From positions 33,907,604 to 33,971,603 of the forward strand of contig NC_091138.1 in the NCBI RefSeq assembly GCF_041381155.1: a DNA stretch of 64,000 nucleotides, in the 5' to 3' direction. The notes beneath the pieces are model-generated. The model searched no databases. It saw only the letters and a list, made by a program, of their open reading frames with translations, and was not told the DNA's origin. Shown here piece by piece: positions 25,101 through 63,156 of the stretch. A program made the position numbers and the translations under genes. Numbering within the stretch: the stretch's first letter is position 1; the number at the start of each line of letters is the position of its first letter. This DNA is from Argopecten irradians (lineage: Eukaryota; Mollusca; Bivalvia; Pectinida; Pectinidae).

Positions 25101-28100
25101 CGAACGGTGATATAGAGAAATAGACTTGTGGGTTCCTTTTTGTCAATAAATAACTAACGTTACGATAGTACGTAAAACACATGTACAGAAGTGAGTTTTA
25201 TTCACCACAACTTGCGATATATACCTACCTGTAAAACAATAACAAAGGTGTACCCATATTTTTAATTGATTTCACTGTGTACACACGGTCATACACGCGG
25301 CCATAGTGTGTGTAGCTGATTACCTATCAGTCGGCAGTTGAGCACCATACGAAAACATGTGTCCCTATCAACAGAATTTGGCGATATTAACGAGGTCATT
25401 AATAGTGTTATTTTAATCATTTGTTCCGCAAATGTGATGGCGGATGGCGGTAGACGGGTTTGGCGATATAACGGGTGTATTTGTATGGAGGGAAATCCGT
25501 TCTGAATAAATTCATGGCGATAAGCGAGTTTGGCGGTAAAACGGGTGGCAATATAACGGGGTTTTACTGTATTGTGAATATTTAAAACTTCAAATTTTAT
25601 TTTCTTGTTATCTGTGTACAGATGGATTAGTAAAGAAGCTTGAAGAACTGGAGAAGACCGCTGACATGTATAAAGGTTTGATTGATCAGACAAAGAAATT
25701 GTTAAAGTCTACATTTGAGCTGTCACAGTCTCACAAGGGTAAGTGTAAATAACCCTGATTTACTGTCATACAAGTTTAATAATGTAAGATTATATTTATC
25801 TGATAACTTTTACTAATGGAAATATAAGCAAAACTTTTGAATTTCATCTCGGTACTACAATAATCCGACTAAGATTGGTACATTGTCACATGTTCATTGG
25901 TTGGTAATGGTATTATTGTATTAAGCATTGAAGTCACTACTTTTTAATTTCATCGGGGTATGAAAGCAATTTTGTTTGCAAACTGTGTGAATCAGCGGAT
26001 TCTCACAAAAGTTTGCAAACAAAATTTATTTCAATACCCCGATGAAATTAAAAAAATAGTTACTTCAATGCTTATAATTAATTTTCCATGCTACTTTATA
26101 AAATGAAATATGTTTATACGTACGATTCCATGGATTTTTTCCAAGGAATTATTTTTCCAAATTGATACGCAACGTCAATGTTTTTATTGTGACGTCATGA
26201 TAACGTCTGGTTTCCATTCTCAGATATTTTTTTTCATCGTGGAATGAAAGAAATGAAAAGGCCAATCAGAAAGCCAGAAACAAAGAGAAAATTGATTATA
26301 TGAAATTGAATAAAATACATTTCTTTTACTCTTTGATAATAGTGTGAGAGTTGACATATCAGTATAGTTTCCCATATGAATATTGTTTTGGTGCTATAGT
26401 CTAGTATTATGATAAATGAGGTGAATAAAAAAAACTGAAAATGTATGATTAAATATAGAGCAAGGTTATTAGTTTATAAATCAAAGGAATGCTTAAACTT
26501 TTGATATCAAATGTGAAGCTAATGAAAAGGTTGTTTGTAATTTGCAGCTTTTGGAGAAGTATTTGCTGGTATAGGAGTGCGAGAACCACAACCAGCAGCT
26601 AGTGAGGCCTTCAGCATGTTCGGGGAGGCACACCGTAACATGGAAAAGTTTGCCATCAAGATGTTGAAAACAGCAAAACCAGTAAGACAGATTTCACATA
26701 TGAATGTTGCTTATATGTTTATAGATATGAATTAAAACTTGTCTTTATGACCATCTCTGTATAAAGACTGCTTGCTTAATAAGACAAGGTCCTAAATTCC
26801 CGATTTTAACTTAATTTAACATGTTTACTTGAATATTCAAAAAGACCCCTAAGCTCTAAATACCATTTCTCTTTGTGTCTTGGGTGGTCTTTATAGACAG
26901 GTAATATTTTCAGAGTTCATGCAGTCGCCAATGGTTGAATTTTGCTTAAAAAAATCAGTTTACATTAATGATGATATTATGACATTGCCGATATTTTTGC
27001 CATACCAATTTTCCTTGCAATATTTGAAGTGGCAATGAAAATATCCAAATCTATACTGTTAATTTGTTTTCATTCAGCTTTTGTTATCTGTTTTCAGATG
27101 ATTAGTGATCTTAACACATACCTACACAAGGCTGTGCCGGATACAAGACTTACCATAAAGAAATACCTGGATGTTAAATTTGAGTATCTGGTAAGTCTTA
27201 AGATTTATGTCAAATTTGAGTTTGTAATAATCTGGAAAATCCTGAAATTTCTAGACAAAATATGTAGGTTTTCACAATCTGACGATGTTTAAATGTTGAA
27301 GAAGCTAGAACTGAATGAAGATCTATAGCCCATTATGATACATTTATGATTATATACCGAAGTTTAAACAGGTTCACTCAATAAAAATTCTACTCACAGG
27401 TAGCTTTCACCTGCTATCCACCAGGCTTCTTCAGCCCTAATGACAGGAGACATGCTTAGGGGTGTTCAGGCACATGATAGGGGATTATCATTTATGACAT
27501 AGATATTCTGAATTTTGGCAAAATATGACATATCGGATGTTAATCTAGACTAAAGCATTAAAACTTTTTCCAGGTTTACCTTTGGAAACATTGAATAAAT
27601 TTCTTTACATGTATATAAATTACAATTAACAATCATAAATGGCACTTTTATAAACAGTCATTACAAAGATGATTTTAATTTGACAGGCCTACTGTCTGAA
27701 GGTGAAGGAAATGGACGACGAGGAATACAGTTATGCAGCATTACAGGAACCTCTGTACCGAGTAGAAACAGGCAATTATGAGTACAGGTGAATTTTACGA
27801 TCAAATTATTCTATGGAACCTTTTAATGGTGTGAAGTTAAGATTTCATGAGAGTAGATGTAAGCGATTTTAATGTTTTCTGAAGTTAAGTTAATGACATT
27901 GTGTGGACCAACTTTTTTTTGCGTCAATATTTTGCATGTAATGCCAATAACACAAAATATATTTTCGAAATTTACAGGGAAACATGCTATAGTTCTAATA
28001 CATGTAGTTGAATTTTTTGTAGTGTGGATTTTTTTTGCAAATTCGAATTTACCACGAAATACGTGGGAAAAAAACCTGTCAAACAATCAGTGTCTGCTCA

Positions 28101-28982
28101 CAATAACAAACAAAACTGTTAAAAGCAGTGCTAGGTTTTGATTTGAAATCAATCTGATGAAATCTTATCTTGATATCCTCGCAGTTCTTGTAATTCTCCA
28201 TTATGTTGGAACGTATCAATCAGAGTGTAATCGAAGATCGGGTTTCGATCATATTGATTTGAAGTCATCTTAGAATCTTATATTCAGAAAAAAAATTAGC
28301 AAAAAAAAAATATTTGTATTTTCAGGTTGGTGCTTCGTTGTCGACAAGACGCCCGTCAGAGATTTGCCAAAATGAGAGCTGATGTTCTTGTAAAGATGGA
28401 ACTACTTGACCAAAAGCATGGTACATATAGCACTGCAAATTGAAATACTGTATCACACTAAAACTGGCCCCAGTTTCATCAATATTACTGAACGAAAATC
28501 TATTATTAACTCAAAATGTTCATAGGAAGGCATAACAAATCATTGTTATAGAAAAAAATCTTAGTTAAATATTTCTGAGCTGTTTCTTATTTCATATGTA
28601 GAATTTCATGTTTAAAATTTCTTTATGTAGGAGCTTGGTAATACATAATTATTGATCCTAATCTACACAAATTAAGGCATGCTGATCTTTAGGTTACTCC
28701 TTAATGCTGGCCACTCTCTTCATTCCAGTCCAAGACATCGTCTTCCAGCTTCAGCGATTCGTGTCAGCCATGGCCAAGTACCATAACGACTGTCATTCAG
28801 TGATGAAGAAGGCTGTGGTGTTCCCAATAGAGGTGGATCTATCCCGAGGTACATTTACATACGATACCTCCAACCAATTCAACGACGAGGAAGAAGACGA
28901 GGAGGACGGGGTGGAGGGTACCGTGGAAACCGGGACAGACGTCCTAGTCACAGAAACAAATGACCTTATCAGTACAGAATAA
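19163..28982 (+). CDS. PICK1: PRKCA-binding protein PICK1 (PDZ-BAR scaffold)
   Basis: Peripheral membrane scaffold that binds receptor and PKC C-termini with its PDZ domain and curves membranes with its BAR domain. Coding exons: 19163-19212 (1a), 22383-22623, 23727-23793, 24375-24464, 25622-25738, 26548-26681, 27098-27190, 27687-27787, 28326-28420 and 28729-28982; the sum is 1,242 nt, 413 residues, close to the vertebrate length of about 415. All junctions are GT-AG and in phase. The N-terminus ends EEDKLG as in vertebrate PICK1. PDZ is about residues 20-105, with the carboxylate loop LIGISIGGG. The BAR domain is about 115-355 (ADALGLSRAILCNDGLVK, VREPQPAASEAF, YLDVKFEYLAYCLKVKEMDD). An acidic tail (NDEEEDEEDG, about 381-390) follows. 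An alternative first exon 1b gives 432 residues. Confidence 0.96.
19789..19895 (+). CDS. PICK1: PICK1 alternative first coding exon 1b
   Basis: A second ATG-initiated exon 577 bp after exon 1a ends in the same phase (R AT|GTGAGT) and splices equally well to 22383. It encodes 35 codons rich in Asp, Glu and Tyr, including YDLIPTFDPDEYDSDEG, and ends YEEDRM, echoing the MEEDKL end of exon 1a. Its donor is stronger than that of 1a (GTACGT). No acceptor is needed if it is a transcription-start exon. Confidence 0.7.
20090..20132. repeat. (TC)n microsatellite
   Basis: About 43 bp of TC dinucleotides with two TCTA interruptions, in PICK1 intron 1. The rest of that intron up to 21118 is AT-rich with nothing recognised. 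Confidence 0.95.
21119..21525. mobile_element. MITE with TTAA flanks and 18-bp terminal inverted repeats
   Basis: The ends aggcccactacctttccg (21123-21140) and cggaaaggtaatgggcct (21504-21521) are inverted with one mismatch, each flanked by TTAA (21119-21122 and 21522-21525). TTAA duplication is typical of piggyBac-type transposition. The 399-bp body has no coding capacity. It sits in PICK1 intron 1. Confidence 0.82.
21535..22215. repeat. Tandem dispersed repeat, about 157-bp unit, four copies
   Basis: The markers ccagaaacatcctttgggg and gcccaatagggg recur with spacing near 157 bp. The same family appears in reverse orientation in a FAS intron (51440-51760). The minus-strand open frames across it are artefacts. 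Confidence 0.85.
22778..23386. mobile_element. hAT-like MITE with perfect 8-bp target site duplication
   Basis: The 609-bp element starts TAGGGCTGGGACGATAC and ends with an inverted counterpart containing GTATCGTAATTTGC. It is flanked by the direct repeat acaaccac at 22770-22777 and 23387-23394. An 8-bp duplication is the hAT signature. There is no transposase ORF. It lies in PICK1 intron 2. Confidence 0.8.
24112..24245. repeat. Dispersed repeat fragment (copy 1)
   Basis: The block from cagggatgtgattcttgctc through attgaacaatatttatgaga recurs at 30638-30775 with roughly 80 percent similarity by eye. No terminal features are visible. Confidence 0.7.
24553..25571. mobile_element. Tc1/mariner-pogo-like non-autonomous element
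   Basis: CAGTAAAACCCC at 24555 and GGGGTTTTACTG ending at 25569 form terminal inverted repeats, followed inward by ttatatcgcca and its near complement. Both ends are flanked by TA. Internal tracts repeat the theme ggcgatatatcgagtttggcg. No DDE transposase is visible, so it is a 1-kb MITE. It fills most of PICK1 intron 4, ending about 50 bp before exon 5. Confidence 0.8.
25739..28728 (+). other. PICK1 introns 5 to 9
   Basis: Apart from the exons listed for PICK1, the palindrome at 25922-26073 and the accctaag/gtggtctttatagacagg repeat fragment at 26755-26908, this is AT-rich intron with nothing else recognised. Confidence 0.6.
25922..26073. repeat. Long near-perfect palindrome (fold-back element)
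   Basis: The arm from taagcattgaag through tttgtttgcaaac (about 25922-25980) is repeated inverted at about 26013-26073, with a spacer of about 30 bp. Only a few mismatches and small indels separate the roughly 60-bp arms. It lies in PICK1 intron 5 and would form a strong hairpin in RNA or single-stranded DNA. Confidence 0.85.
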
Positions 28983-29215
28983 AGGTCAAGGGGTAGAGTT
29001 CACAGGTAGGGTTCAGGGTGGGTAAGGGCAAAGGTTGTAGTTACAGAGACAAATGATCTGATCAGTGCAGAATAAGGGTCAAGGGGTAGGGTTCAAGGGT
29101 AAGATTCAGGGTGGGTAAGGGCAAAGGTTGTAGTTACAGAGACAAATGACCTGATCAATGCAGAATAAGGGTCAAGGGGTAGGGTTCAAGGGTAAGACTC
29201 AGGGTGGGTATGGAA
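28940..29215 (+). repeat. 93-bp tandem triplication spanning the PICK1 stop codon
   Basis: Three copies of a 93-bp unit; equivalent TAA triplets are at 28980, 29073 and 29166. Copy 1 encodes the last residues (VTETNDLISTE) and the true stop. Copies 2 and 3 lie in the 3' UTR with about 85-90 percent similarity and are not translated. Confidence 0.92.
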
Positions 29216-30590
29216 GTTTTCTTATGTAGAATGAACTGTAATCTGTTTCATGTTAACTGGGGCAAAGGCAAATATGTTAATAATGATAATTCTGCAACAT
29301 CCCACCATAAACAAAAGTTACATTTCATTGTACAATGTACCTTATGTCTTACTGAATTTCATATTTTTTGGGGGTTCCACTGCATTTAGAATGGACTTCT
29401 ACGCATAATTGGTTGATTAAATGTGAGAATGAATGTTTGTATGTGATCAGATGAATGTTAAGTTGTATACTACTGATATAAGTAATGTGATCTGGCTCTC
29501 TGCAATCATTTTGTCAGTTATCCATACCTGTGTACAGGAGCTATGTAAATTATTTACATGTAAACTGGTTGATAATGGCAATACAAAGAATGGAGTTGAG
29601 ATTTGTACCGAATCCCTCTGATGAAGCAGAATATACATATGATGAAAAATTGAAAATAGAAATATGAAATGTACTTGGTAACGTCTTTTTTAGAAATGTA
29701 CATATTTCTATATAATTATGAAATGCTTCAGTGGCATATACATGTAATACATTACTTACTGTGGTACATGTACTTTATTGCATAAATTCTCCTGTGTATC
29801 TCAATTACCCACTGTCGGTGTTCATATCATTTCTGCGGGAGTCTATCTTCTCAAATCTCGCTGCCTATTCAATACGATAAGAATCTCTTACTTTACAACT
29901 TTTGATTTTCACATTTTAATATCTTTGAATTTTCAAGTTTGAGTTTTCAAGTATGGAAAACTGTCACAAAATGTGTAATTTTACTGTATTAACTGGAGTA
30001 TTGTTTCAACATACTGTGAATTTCGGTCCAGCTTACTCTGATATTGTAAAGTTTAGTTTAATGGATTTTCAAAATATCAAAATGTATATTCCTTTTGCAA
30101 AAGTACTATAATTGTTTCAACAAGGAATATTAATTCGCCTCCAGCATTCTGAATCTACAATTATATGGAAACTTTTAACAGATAAGGAATTCATATTTAT
30201 TACATCTGTATGAAGTTATTGGATTCATTGGAGCATTTTTTTTTTAATTTTTTTTTTGCCAAATGTATGTGATTAAGTGTTAGAAATCCATGAAATAGAT
30301 CATTCCAATTAAATCAATTTACAAAATATATATTACATAGGCCGATGTGTCTATAATGTTGTTAAATCATTATTTATGTAAATTCTACATTTGATAATTT
30401 GTGTGGATGAATCATGTTTCTTTGTGGAAATATTGACAATGTGTTGTGCTGTTTTGTTTACATTCCTTAGAAATAGTCTACTTTAAATGTTCATGTCGTG
30501 ATAGTCTGTCAGAAATATTATTTATACATTGTTATTTTTGAAAGTTTTAATTGATGGCTTTCAATATTAAAGTCAATACAGAATTAATTG
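28983..30590 (+). other. PICK1: PICK1 3' UTR (probable)
   Basis: Exon-free, AT-rich sequence after the PICK1 stop. A possible polyadenylation hexamer ATTAAA is at 30566-30571, but others exist upstream, so the end is uncertain. Confidence 0.45.
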
Positions 30591-30637
30591 TTTGAGTCAT
30601 GTGGTTTTTTCCAAGCTTGTGTGAGTAGGTTTTAACA

Positions 30638-30775
30638 GGGATGTGATTCTTCTTCTTAATAGAGGATTTCCTTTGATTGAACAATATTTATGAGAAACAA
30701 ATCATATCAGATGTGATCTGAAACATAAAATGACATTTTTAAACATAATGGGGAGATTTACTCTTATTACTCATC
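30638..30775. repeat. Dispersed repeat fragment (copy 2)
   Basis: Related to 24112-24245 (shared gggatgtgattctt and gattgaacaatatttatgag). Confidence 0.7.
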
Positions 30776-33700
30776 TTTCCTCCTTTTGCTGATAAGATCA
30801 ATTATATCCCTGGGCTTTAGTTGGTCATATAGCCAGGAAAGTTTGGCTGAATTCAGAGCTTGTAAACCAACCATTAGCGATTTTTAATACAATGCGTGTA
30901 GCGTTGTATTATTGTTATCTGGTTTACTGTTGATTTGTAGGACTTGCCCTACAATGACATCTAGTGGTGACCTCTTGAACCATTTTATTCATCAACTTTC
31001 ATTCATAAATTACCTATTCATTGAATAATAATCCTTTGGACCAATTTGTAGTCATGGGAAGACTGCCTTCTGATTGGTAGAATACACAGTGTGTGTATAG
31101 AATACACAGTGTTATATAATACACAGCACCATCTAGGTCAGCTTTACCTTATACCAGTGTACTCCCTGACTGTTGTGCCTGCTGGTGACTCCTCTGTTCA
31201 ACTTACATAATCTCTGTCAATCATATTCAAATTGGAGTTTCTATCTAAGGCTTTATAGACCTGAGAGTTTTAAAGAAAGCTAATCCGATGTTCTTTCTGT
31301 GTACCTTCAAATAATGTTTTTAAATGATTGTTAAAATCATATCTTAGGTAAAGGCAAGATAACTTATAAGGCTGCCCTCATGTGTGCATGGTTTTACCAA
31401 AATAAGTGTATGTGCAACATAAGAAACAAGAGTATAGGATAAAAACTCATTTTTAATGAAAACTTTTGTTTTCTTTTGTAATTTTAAAATCCTTTATTTC
31501 ATGTAGGAACTTAAAGGGACAATTCAGTCTAAGAGAACATTAAAATTTGTACATATATAAAAAAAAAAAACCCAGTTCTAATGGAATTAGATCAGTCCGT
31601 TTTATCGTGATATGCCTGAAAAGCCCATGGTGGCGACATGTGTGTGAAATGTTCAAACTCGCTCGCTGTCCGCCATTACACACTGTGGTCAAACTTCTTG
31701 TATGCCGAACCCTGTCCCTTGCTCGTAGAGTAATGCAACTTTTGTCTAGAACTGCTCAAATCGCTCTGACAGTAGTGTGTTTACCTTATTAGGTGAATTG
31801 TCTTGCATAAAAATCATTTTATCACCTTCTCAGTGGTTATGTAATTCATTTGTTTAACGTGCGTGACTTTGGCTCGGGTATGGGTACAGCGACCATATTG
31901 TACCTGCTTAATCGTATTGATCAACGATTTGATATTTCAATTATATAAATTAAAATACTTAACAATGTCGTAGAATTTGTCAATGTATTACATTATATGT
32001 TTCATAAGAAATGTAGAACAATACATTTATGCTATATTTTGCTACTTGGTTATGTAAAAGAATTAGTCTGAGTGAATTATCTCTTTAAATTTAAAAAAAA
32101 ATGTCATACAAAAATGTATTTTCTGTGATCAGTTGAATGTTCTTGAAATAATTGATGTCAAAGTCTTTATAATATGGTTTATATATTTTGATTTTGAAAA
32201 TTCATTTCTGTTTCTGCTGCTTTGTATTTGCAGTACTTTGAGTACTTTGATTCACGAGCCTCGCCAACCATAGAGCAACAGCAATTTTCTCATTTCAGCA
32301 GTATTTGGACCACAAAGCATTATCTTTTTCCAGACTTTCTGTGACCTGACATAAAGCATATCCATGATTCTGAGGCTTATTGGCCACCGATCATTAACAA
32401 CAGGATCTGATCCGTTAAGGTTGTGCATGTTTAACAATATTACAAAAATTATTTGAAGGCAGTATATAAGGTATTTACTTCTGTCTTGTTACTGATTTAT
32501 GACACCACATATTGCTGTGTAGTCTGAATTGTTCTGACATTCTATCGGATGAATAGCTCATAAGACCAATATTGAATCCAATGAATTGTCTTGAAATGGT
32601 ATCACTTTGAACTTAAATAAGGATGCAAGAAAATTGTTGCAATAATGCTAGTTATCTCCCCTTTTAAAAACCTTGACTGTTCTGGTTACTGTCATAATTT
32701 CTCTAATATGCAAATGAATTATTACCACTATTTAAAGTGAAAATGTTTTAATAAATACCTTACTCAGCCAATAAGTGAAGGTGGTTGTAACAGCATGGAC
32801 TGGTAACTCTACTTACCTGGTACAGTGGATACTGTGTCCAGCAAGACAGTCCTTCCATTGCACACTAATGGGATTCAAGGTGTGAATGGTGGCTTGCTTT
32901 GGTAAATTACCATATTCCCAATACCAGGTTTGAAGTATGCATGGTTGGGTTCAGATAATATGACATTTTCCTGAAGATGAATGGCGGATTGTTGAAGTTT
33001 GTTACACTATCACTGTATCTGGGTCAGAAGGGCACTATATATGAGTTACATTTCAAAAATGTCGCAGTGTTGAAATTAGTCCACTAAACCTGACTATATT
33101 ATTAGGCTTTTTTAATTAATTTTTGTCTAATATATATAATGTTATTTGGTAAAAAGGAATGTCATGATGAGGAGCCCCACCCTACCACAAACCCTTGAAA
33201 GTTTGGATTTGATTTATAATATTTTGGCAATATCAATTATGCGGTGCAATATCATTTGCATATGAAGTCTTGCTGGAAAGGGGAGGTAACAACAAATATT
33301 CTTTCTGGTACAATGATGTAAAGTGAAGACAGTCCTATTTATACTTTCGCCCTCTTCAGGTTGATTGACTGATTGTTTATTAAACTCACAGCTTTACCGC
33401 TTACATGTTTTTGGATAATGGGTATGGATATCAATCTGCTAGCAAATAGTTCCAGTCAAACTTTGTTGATATGAACTCAAATAATATGACAACCCGGCTT
33501 AATACGAAGTACTTTGCTGGTTCTGGCGGATTCTCTCTTTATCCTTGTTAAAAAATCTTAAAAAGTTTGAATTCAGAAAACTCGAATAATTCGTTAATAC
33601 TAAATAAATGTTTGGTCCGAATGACAAAAATCTTAATTAAAATTTTGGATATTACGAAGTGAGATTTTTTGTGAGTAATAAATTGCCTACATAGTGGAAC

Positions 33701-34019
33701 TCACTTAAATTGAAATTGGTTACCGGTATATTCCATATTGAAATACTGCTTAATCCATGTTCAAACAATTCCATTGTCTTTTTCCTTGGTTTATGTTGAA
33801 ATCCGAATAATTTTGTAAATATTCCTCATTCCCCAAGGACTTCAATATAAGCAGTTTCCACTGTACATATACGATTACTAGTACATGTGTGTATACTCGG
33901 TGAAGAGATTGACAGTTGACATGAGAACTCCCTTAATTTGAACACCTAGAGTTTGGCTGTATTTTTAAAATCGTACTGAATTTATAAACATTACAAATTA
34001 CAAAAGGGTACTTTTGAAA
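30776..34019. other. Intergenic region between PICK1 and the FAS paralogue
   Basis: Contains the MITE at 31511-32088. I found no exon pair with splice signals. A 61-codon minus-strand frame at 32252-32437 looks partly protein-like but has no recognisable family, so it is left out as a gene. Confidence 0.5.
31511..32088. mobile_element. MITE with TTAA termini
   Basis: The left end ttaaagggacaattcagtct and the right end (reverse complement ttaaagagataattcactca) are inverted copies of at least 20 bp with a few mismatches, each ending in TTAA. The 578-bp body includes a (A)n tract and no transposase. It is the same target type as 21119-21525, but a different family. Confidence 0.72.
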
Positions 34020-34026
34020 TTGCACT

Positions 34027-35790
34027 CACTCAAGATAATACAAGAGGCCCATGGGCCTTAACGGTCATCTGACTCATGGCACAAAACAACAAAGTCACAG
34101 TATAAAGTAGTGGTTAACTACTACTATATAAACAATGCAAGTAACTCCTTAGCTGAATATGTAAGTTTCTGAAATAGGTAAATGTCATTTGTTGAACAAA
34201 CTTGGTAGTCCTTCATCCATATATGGTTGTAACCCATTCAAGGATTAAGGAGTCAGATAATAAAGCCAAATTTCAGCAAAGCTGCCATTTTGGATCTCCG
34301 CCGTACTATCCCCATGGGTCTTACCTCGGTCCTTTATCAAATATGATTGTCCTCACCTAAAGTTCCCCCTTCTGAGCCCCACCCCTCTGTCCCCAAGGAT
34401 CGGACCTAACTCGTTTATACAGAAATATTAAATATGATTGTCCTTCCCCAGTGATGTTTCACACAAAATATTGATGCATTAATCCACTCAAGGGTTAAGG
34501 AGGAGTAGGCTTTTAAAGCCAAATTTCATCAAAGTTCCCCATTCTGAGCCCCGCTCCTCTGTCCTGAGGGGTCGGACCTAACTAGTTTGTATAATATATG
34601 ATAGTCCTTCCCCTATGATGTTTTACACAAAATATGGATGAAATTCACTCAAGGGTTAAGGAGGAGTAGGATTTTAAAGCTAAAACAAGTACTCATTGTA
34701 ATGGACATCATTACATAATCCCCCAAACGACCTCCCCCTCCCCATTCCCACCTGCAACAAATCAAAACTGCAGTTGCATAGTGTATGAACATCTTGGAAG
34801 AAATTTTGAGGTATTTTTATATTCAATGAATTGCAGACGAAAATATAAAAACAGGATGTTGGCCCAGCAGCCATCTTGGAATAGCAAAATCTTTACGAAA
34901 ATATTTGCATGTTGTTTGCCATCACTTAAAACCCTTATAACCAATTTCCATTGAGATCGGAGACTGAACTTGAACAACAGCAAATGAGCCAGTGGCCATC
35001 TTGGAATACAGAAATCTTTACCAAATTGTTTGCATGTTGTTCCCCATCCCTTAAACCCCTATTGACCAATTTTCATTGAGATCGGAGTCCGAAACCTTAA
35101 AACAGGAATTGGGCCAGCGGCCATCTTGGAATACCAAAATCTTTACGAAAAAGTTTGCATGTTGTTCGCCATCCTTTAAAACTCCTATAGACCAATTTTC
35201 GTTGAGATCGGAGACTGAAACCTTAAAACAGGAAGTGGGCCAGTGGCCATCTTGGAATACTAACCCTTAAAACCCCTATAGACCAATTTTCATTGAGATC
35301 GGAGACCGAAACCTGAAAACAGGAAGTGGGCCAGCGGCCATCTTGGAAAATCTTAATATAAACTATGATTGTCCTTCCCTGATGATGTTTTACACCAAAT
35401 ATGGATGAAATCCACTCAAGGGTTATGGAGGGTTATGATTTAAAAGCCAAATTTTATAAAAGTTCCCCCTTCTGAGCCCATCCCCTCTGTCCATAGGGGT
35501 CGGACCTAACTCGTTCATATAAAATATGATTGTCCTTCTCCAATGATGTTTACACCAAATATGGATGTAATCCTCTCAAGGGTTAAGGAGGAGTAGGATT
35601 TTAAAGCTAAAATTAAGAAAATTTGCCCTTTTGGGGCCCCACTACTCAGCCCCTAGGGGTCATACCAGGTTTATTTATATAAAATATGATTGCCCTTTCC
35701 CAACAATGTTTCAAACCAAATTTGGTTGCCATCCATCCAAGGATGAAGGAGGAGTAGGATTTTAAATCTAAAATTAAGAATTAAATTAAA
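34027..35790. repeat. Dispersed repeat complex with about 125-bp tandem units
   Basis: Starts with aagaggcccatgggcctta. The phrases ctcaagggttaaggagga and gtcggacctaactcg recur several times. Between 34900 and 35345 a unit with gagatcggag and gccagcggccatcttgg recurs at about 34952, 35078, 35205 and 35295. Open frames inside are by-products. Confidence 0.8.
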
Positions 35791-36344
35791 AAATAGGGTT
35801 TATATACGTATATTGAAGGAGATGGAGAAAAGGTGAAGTATCCAGCAAAAACACGTTAATCTAAGTGTATTGCCTGACAACAGCTGAACATGGTTAAGAA
35901 CTAGTACATGTACCTTTATTACACATTTCAAGTCTACATCTGATCAGATTTTTGTGGTCATTGGTAAAGACGATTAGTGAAAAATGAAATTCACAAGTAA
36001 CCGTTCTTTAATACCACCAAATGTGTAATACAGAGCCCAACTTGTTTTAACCTCTTCTACTACTTAAATAAAACTTTTTGTCATGATCTATGGATTTGTA
36101 GCTCTTGACTCTTTCTCATATATGAGCTGAAAGATCTGGCAGGATTTCTTTCCGAGAAGAGCACAAATTGAGTTGGCTTCAGAGGTTTGTGAAATATTTT
36201 ATGCACAACACCTAGACCACATTGATGCATAGTTAACCCTAAAAAGGTTTCCAATTAAGTATGGAGGTCCTGTACAATTTTTGGATTCATCCATTTTGTT
36301 TTCAATAAATCATAAACAGATTATTCTTGATGTGATCTTGTGAC

Positions 36345-36350
36345 TTTATT
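36345..36350 (-). terminator. Candidate polyadenylation signal of the FAS paralogue
   Basis: AATAAA on the minus strand about 485 nt after the FAS stop codon. There is no exon between. It is the best canonical hexamer I noticed, but not the only AT-rich candidate. Confidence 0.4.
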
Positions 36351-36834
36351 TTCAAAACAACAAAAATATATTTTTGAACAAAAAAAAGAAAACATTTGTA
36401 AAGTAATTTAATTCAACATTATGTAAATAAATATATGTATTATTTGCATATTGGAATGTTTTTTCATAAATATTTCCAAAGTCCCTCCTCATACATTCAG
36501 GGTAAGGCCACTCAATCACTTTATTAATTACTATTCAAAGCAATTTGCTGGAAGTAATCTCCAAAATACCCTTAATAAAATAAAGGAACCTTCAATTACA
36601 TCCTATAAATTTTTGAGTCATTGCAAATCAGTTATGTCCTCAAAATATTATTTCACATTTATTTCACATGTTATTTCCATTGTCAATCCATGATAAAGAT
36701 TGCGAAGCATTTCACAAAACAGCATTTTTTTCCTCTCAAATATTCTGTCAATCAAATTCCAATCATTTGAGTCACAAAATTTCTGTCCAATATTCCATTA
36801 GTGATATATATCTTGGTTGAAATCAACGTCTATG

Positions 36835-63156
<26,322 letters not shown>

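Noticed and set aside
32252-32437. 61-codon minus-strand ORF with RWPISLRIMDMLYVR
   Set aside because: Looks somewhat protein-like, but has no recognisable family, no splice partners and no neighbouring coding sequence.
34680-35270. Several 64-73-codon ORFs
   Set aside because: They lie in the roughly 125-bp tandem dispersed repeat and repeat the same phrases.
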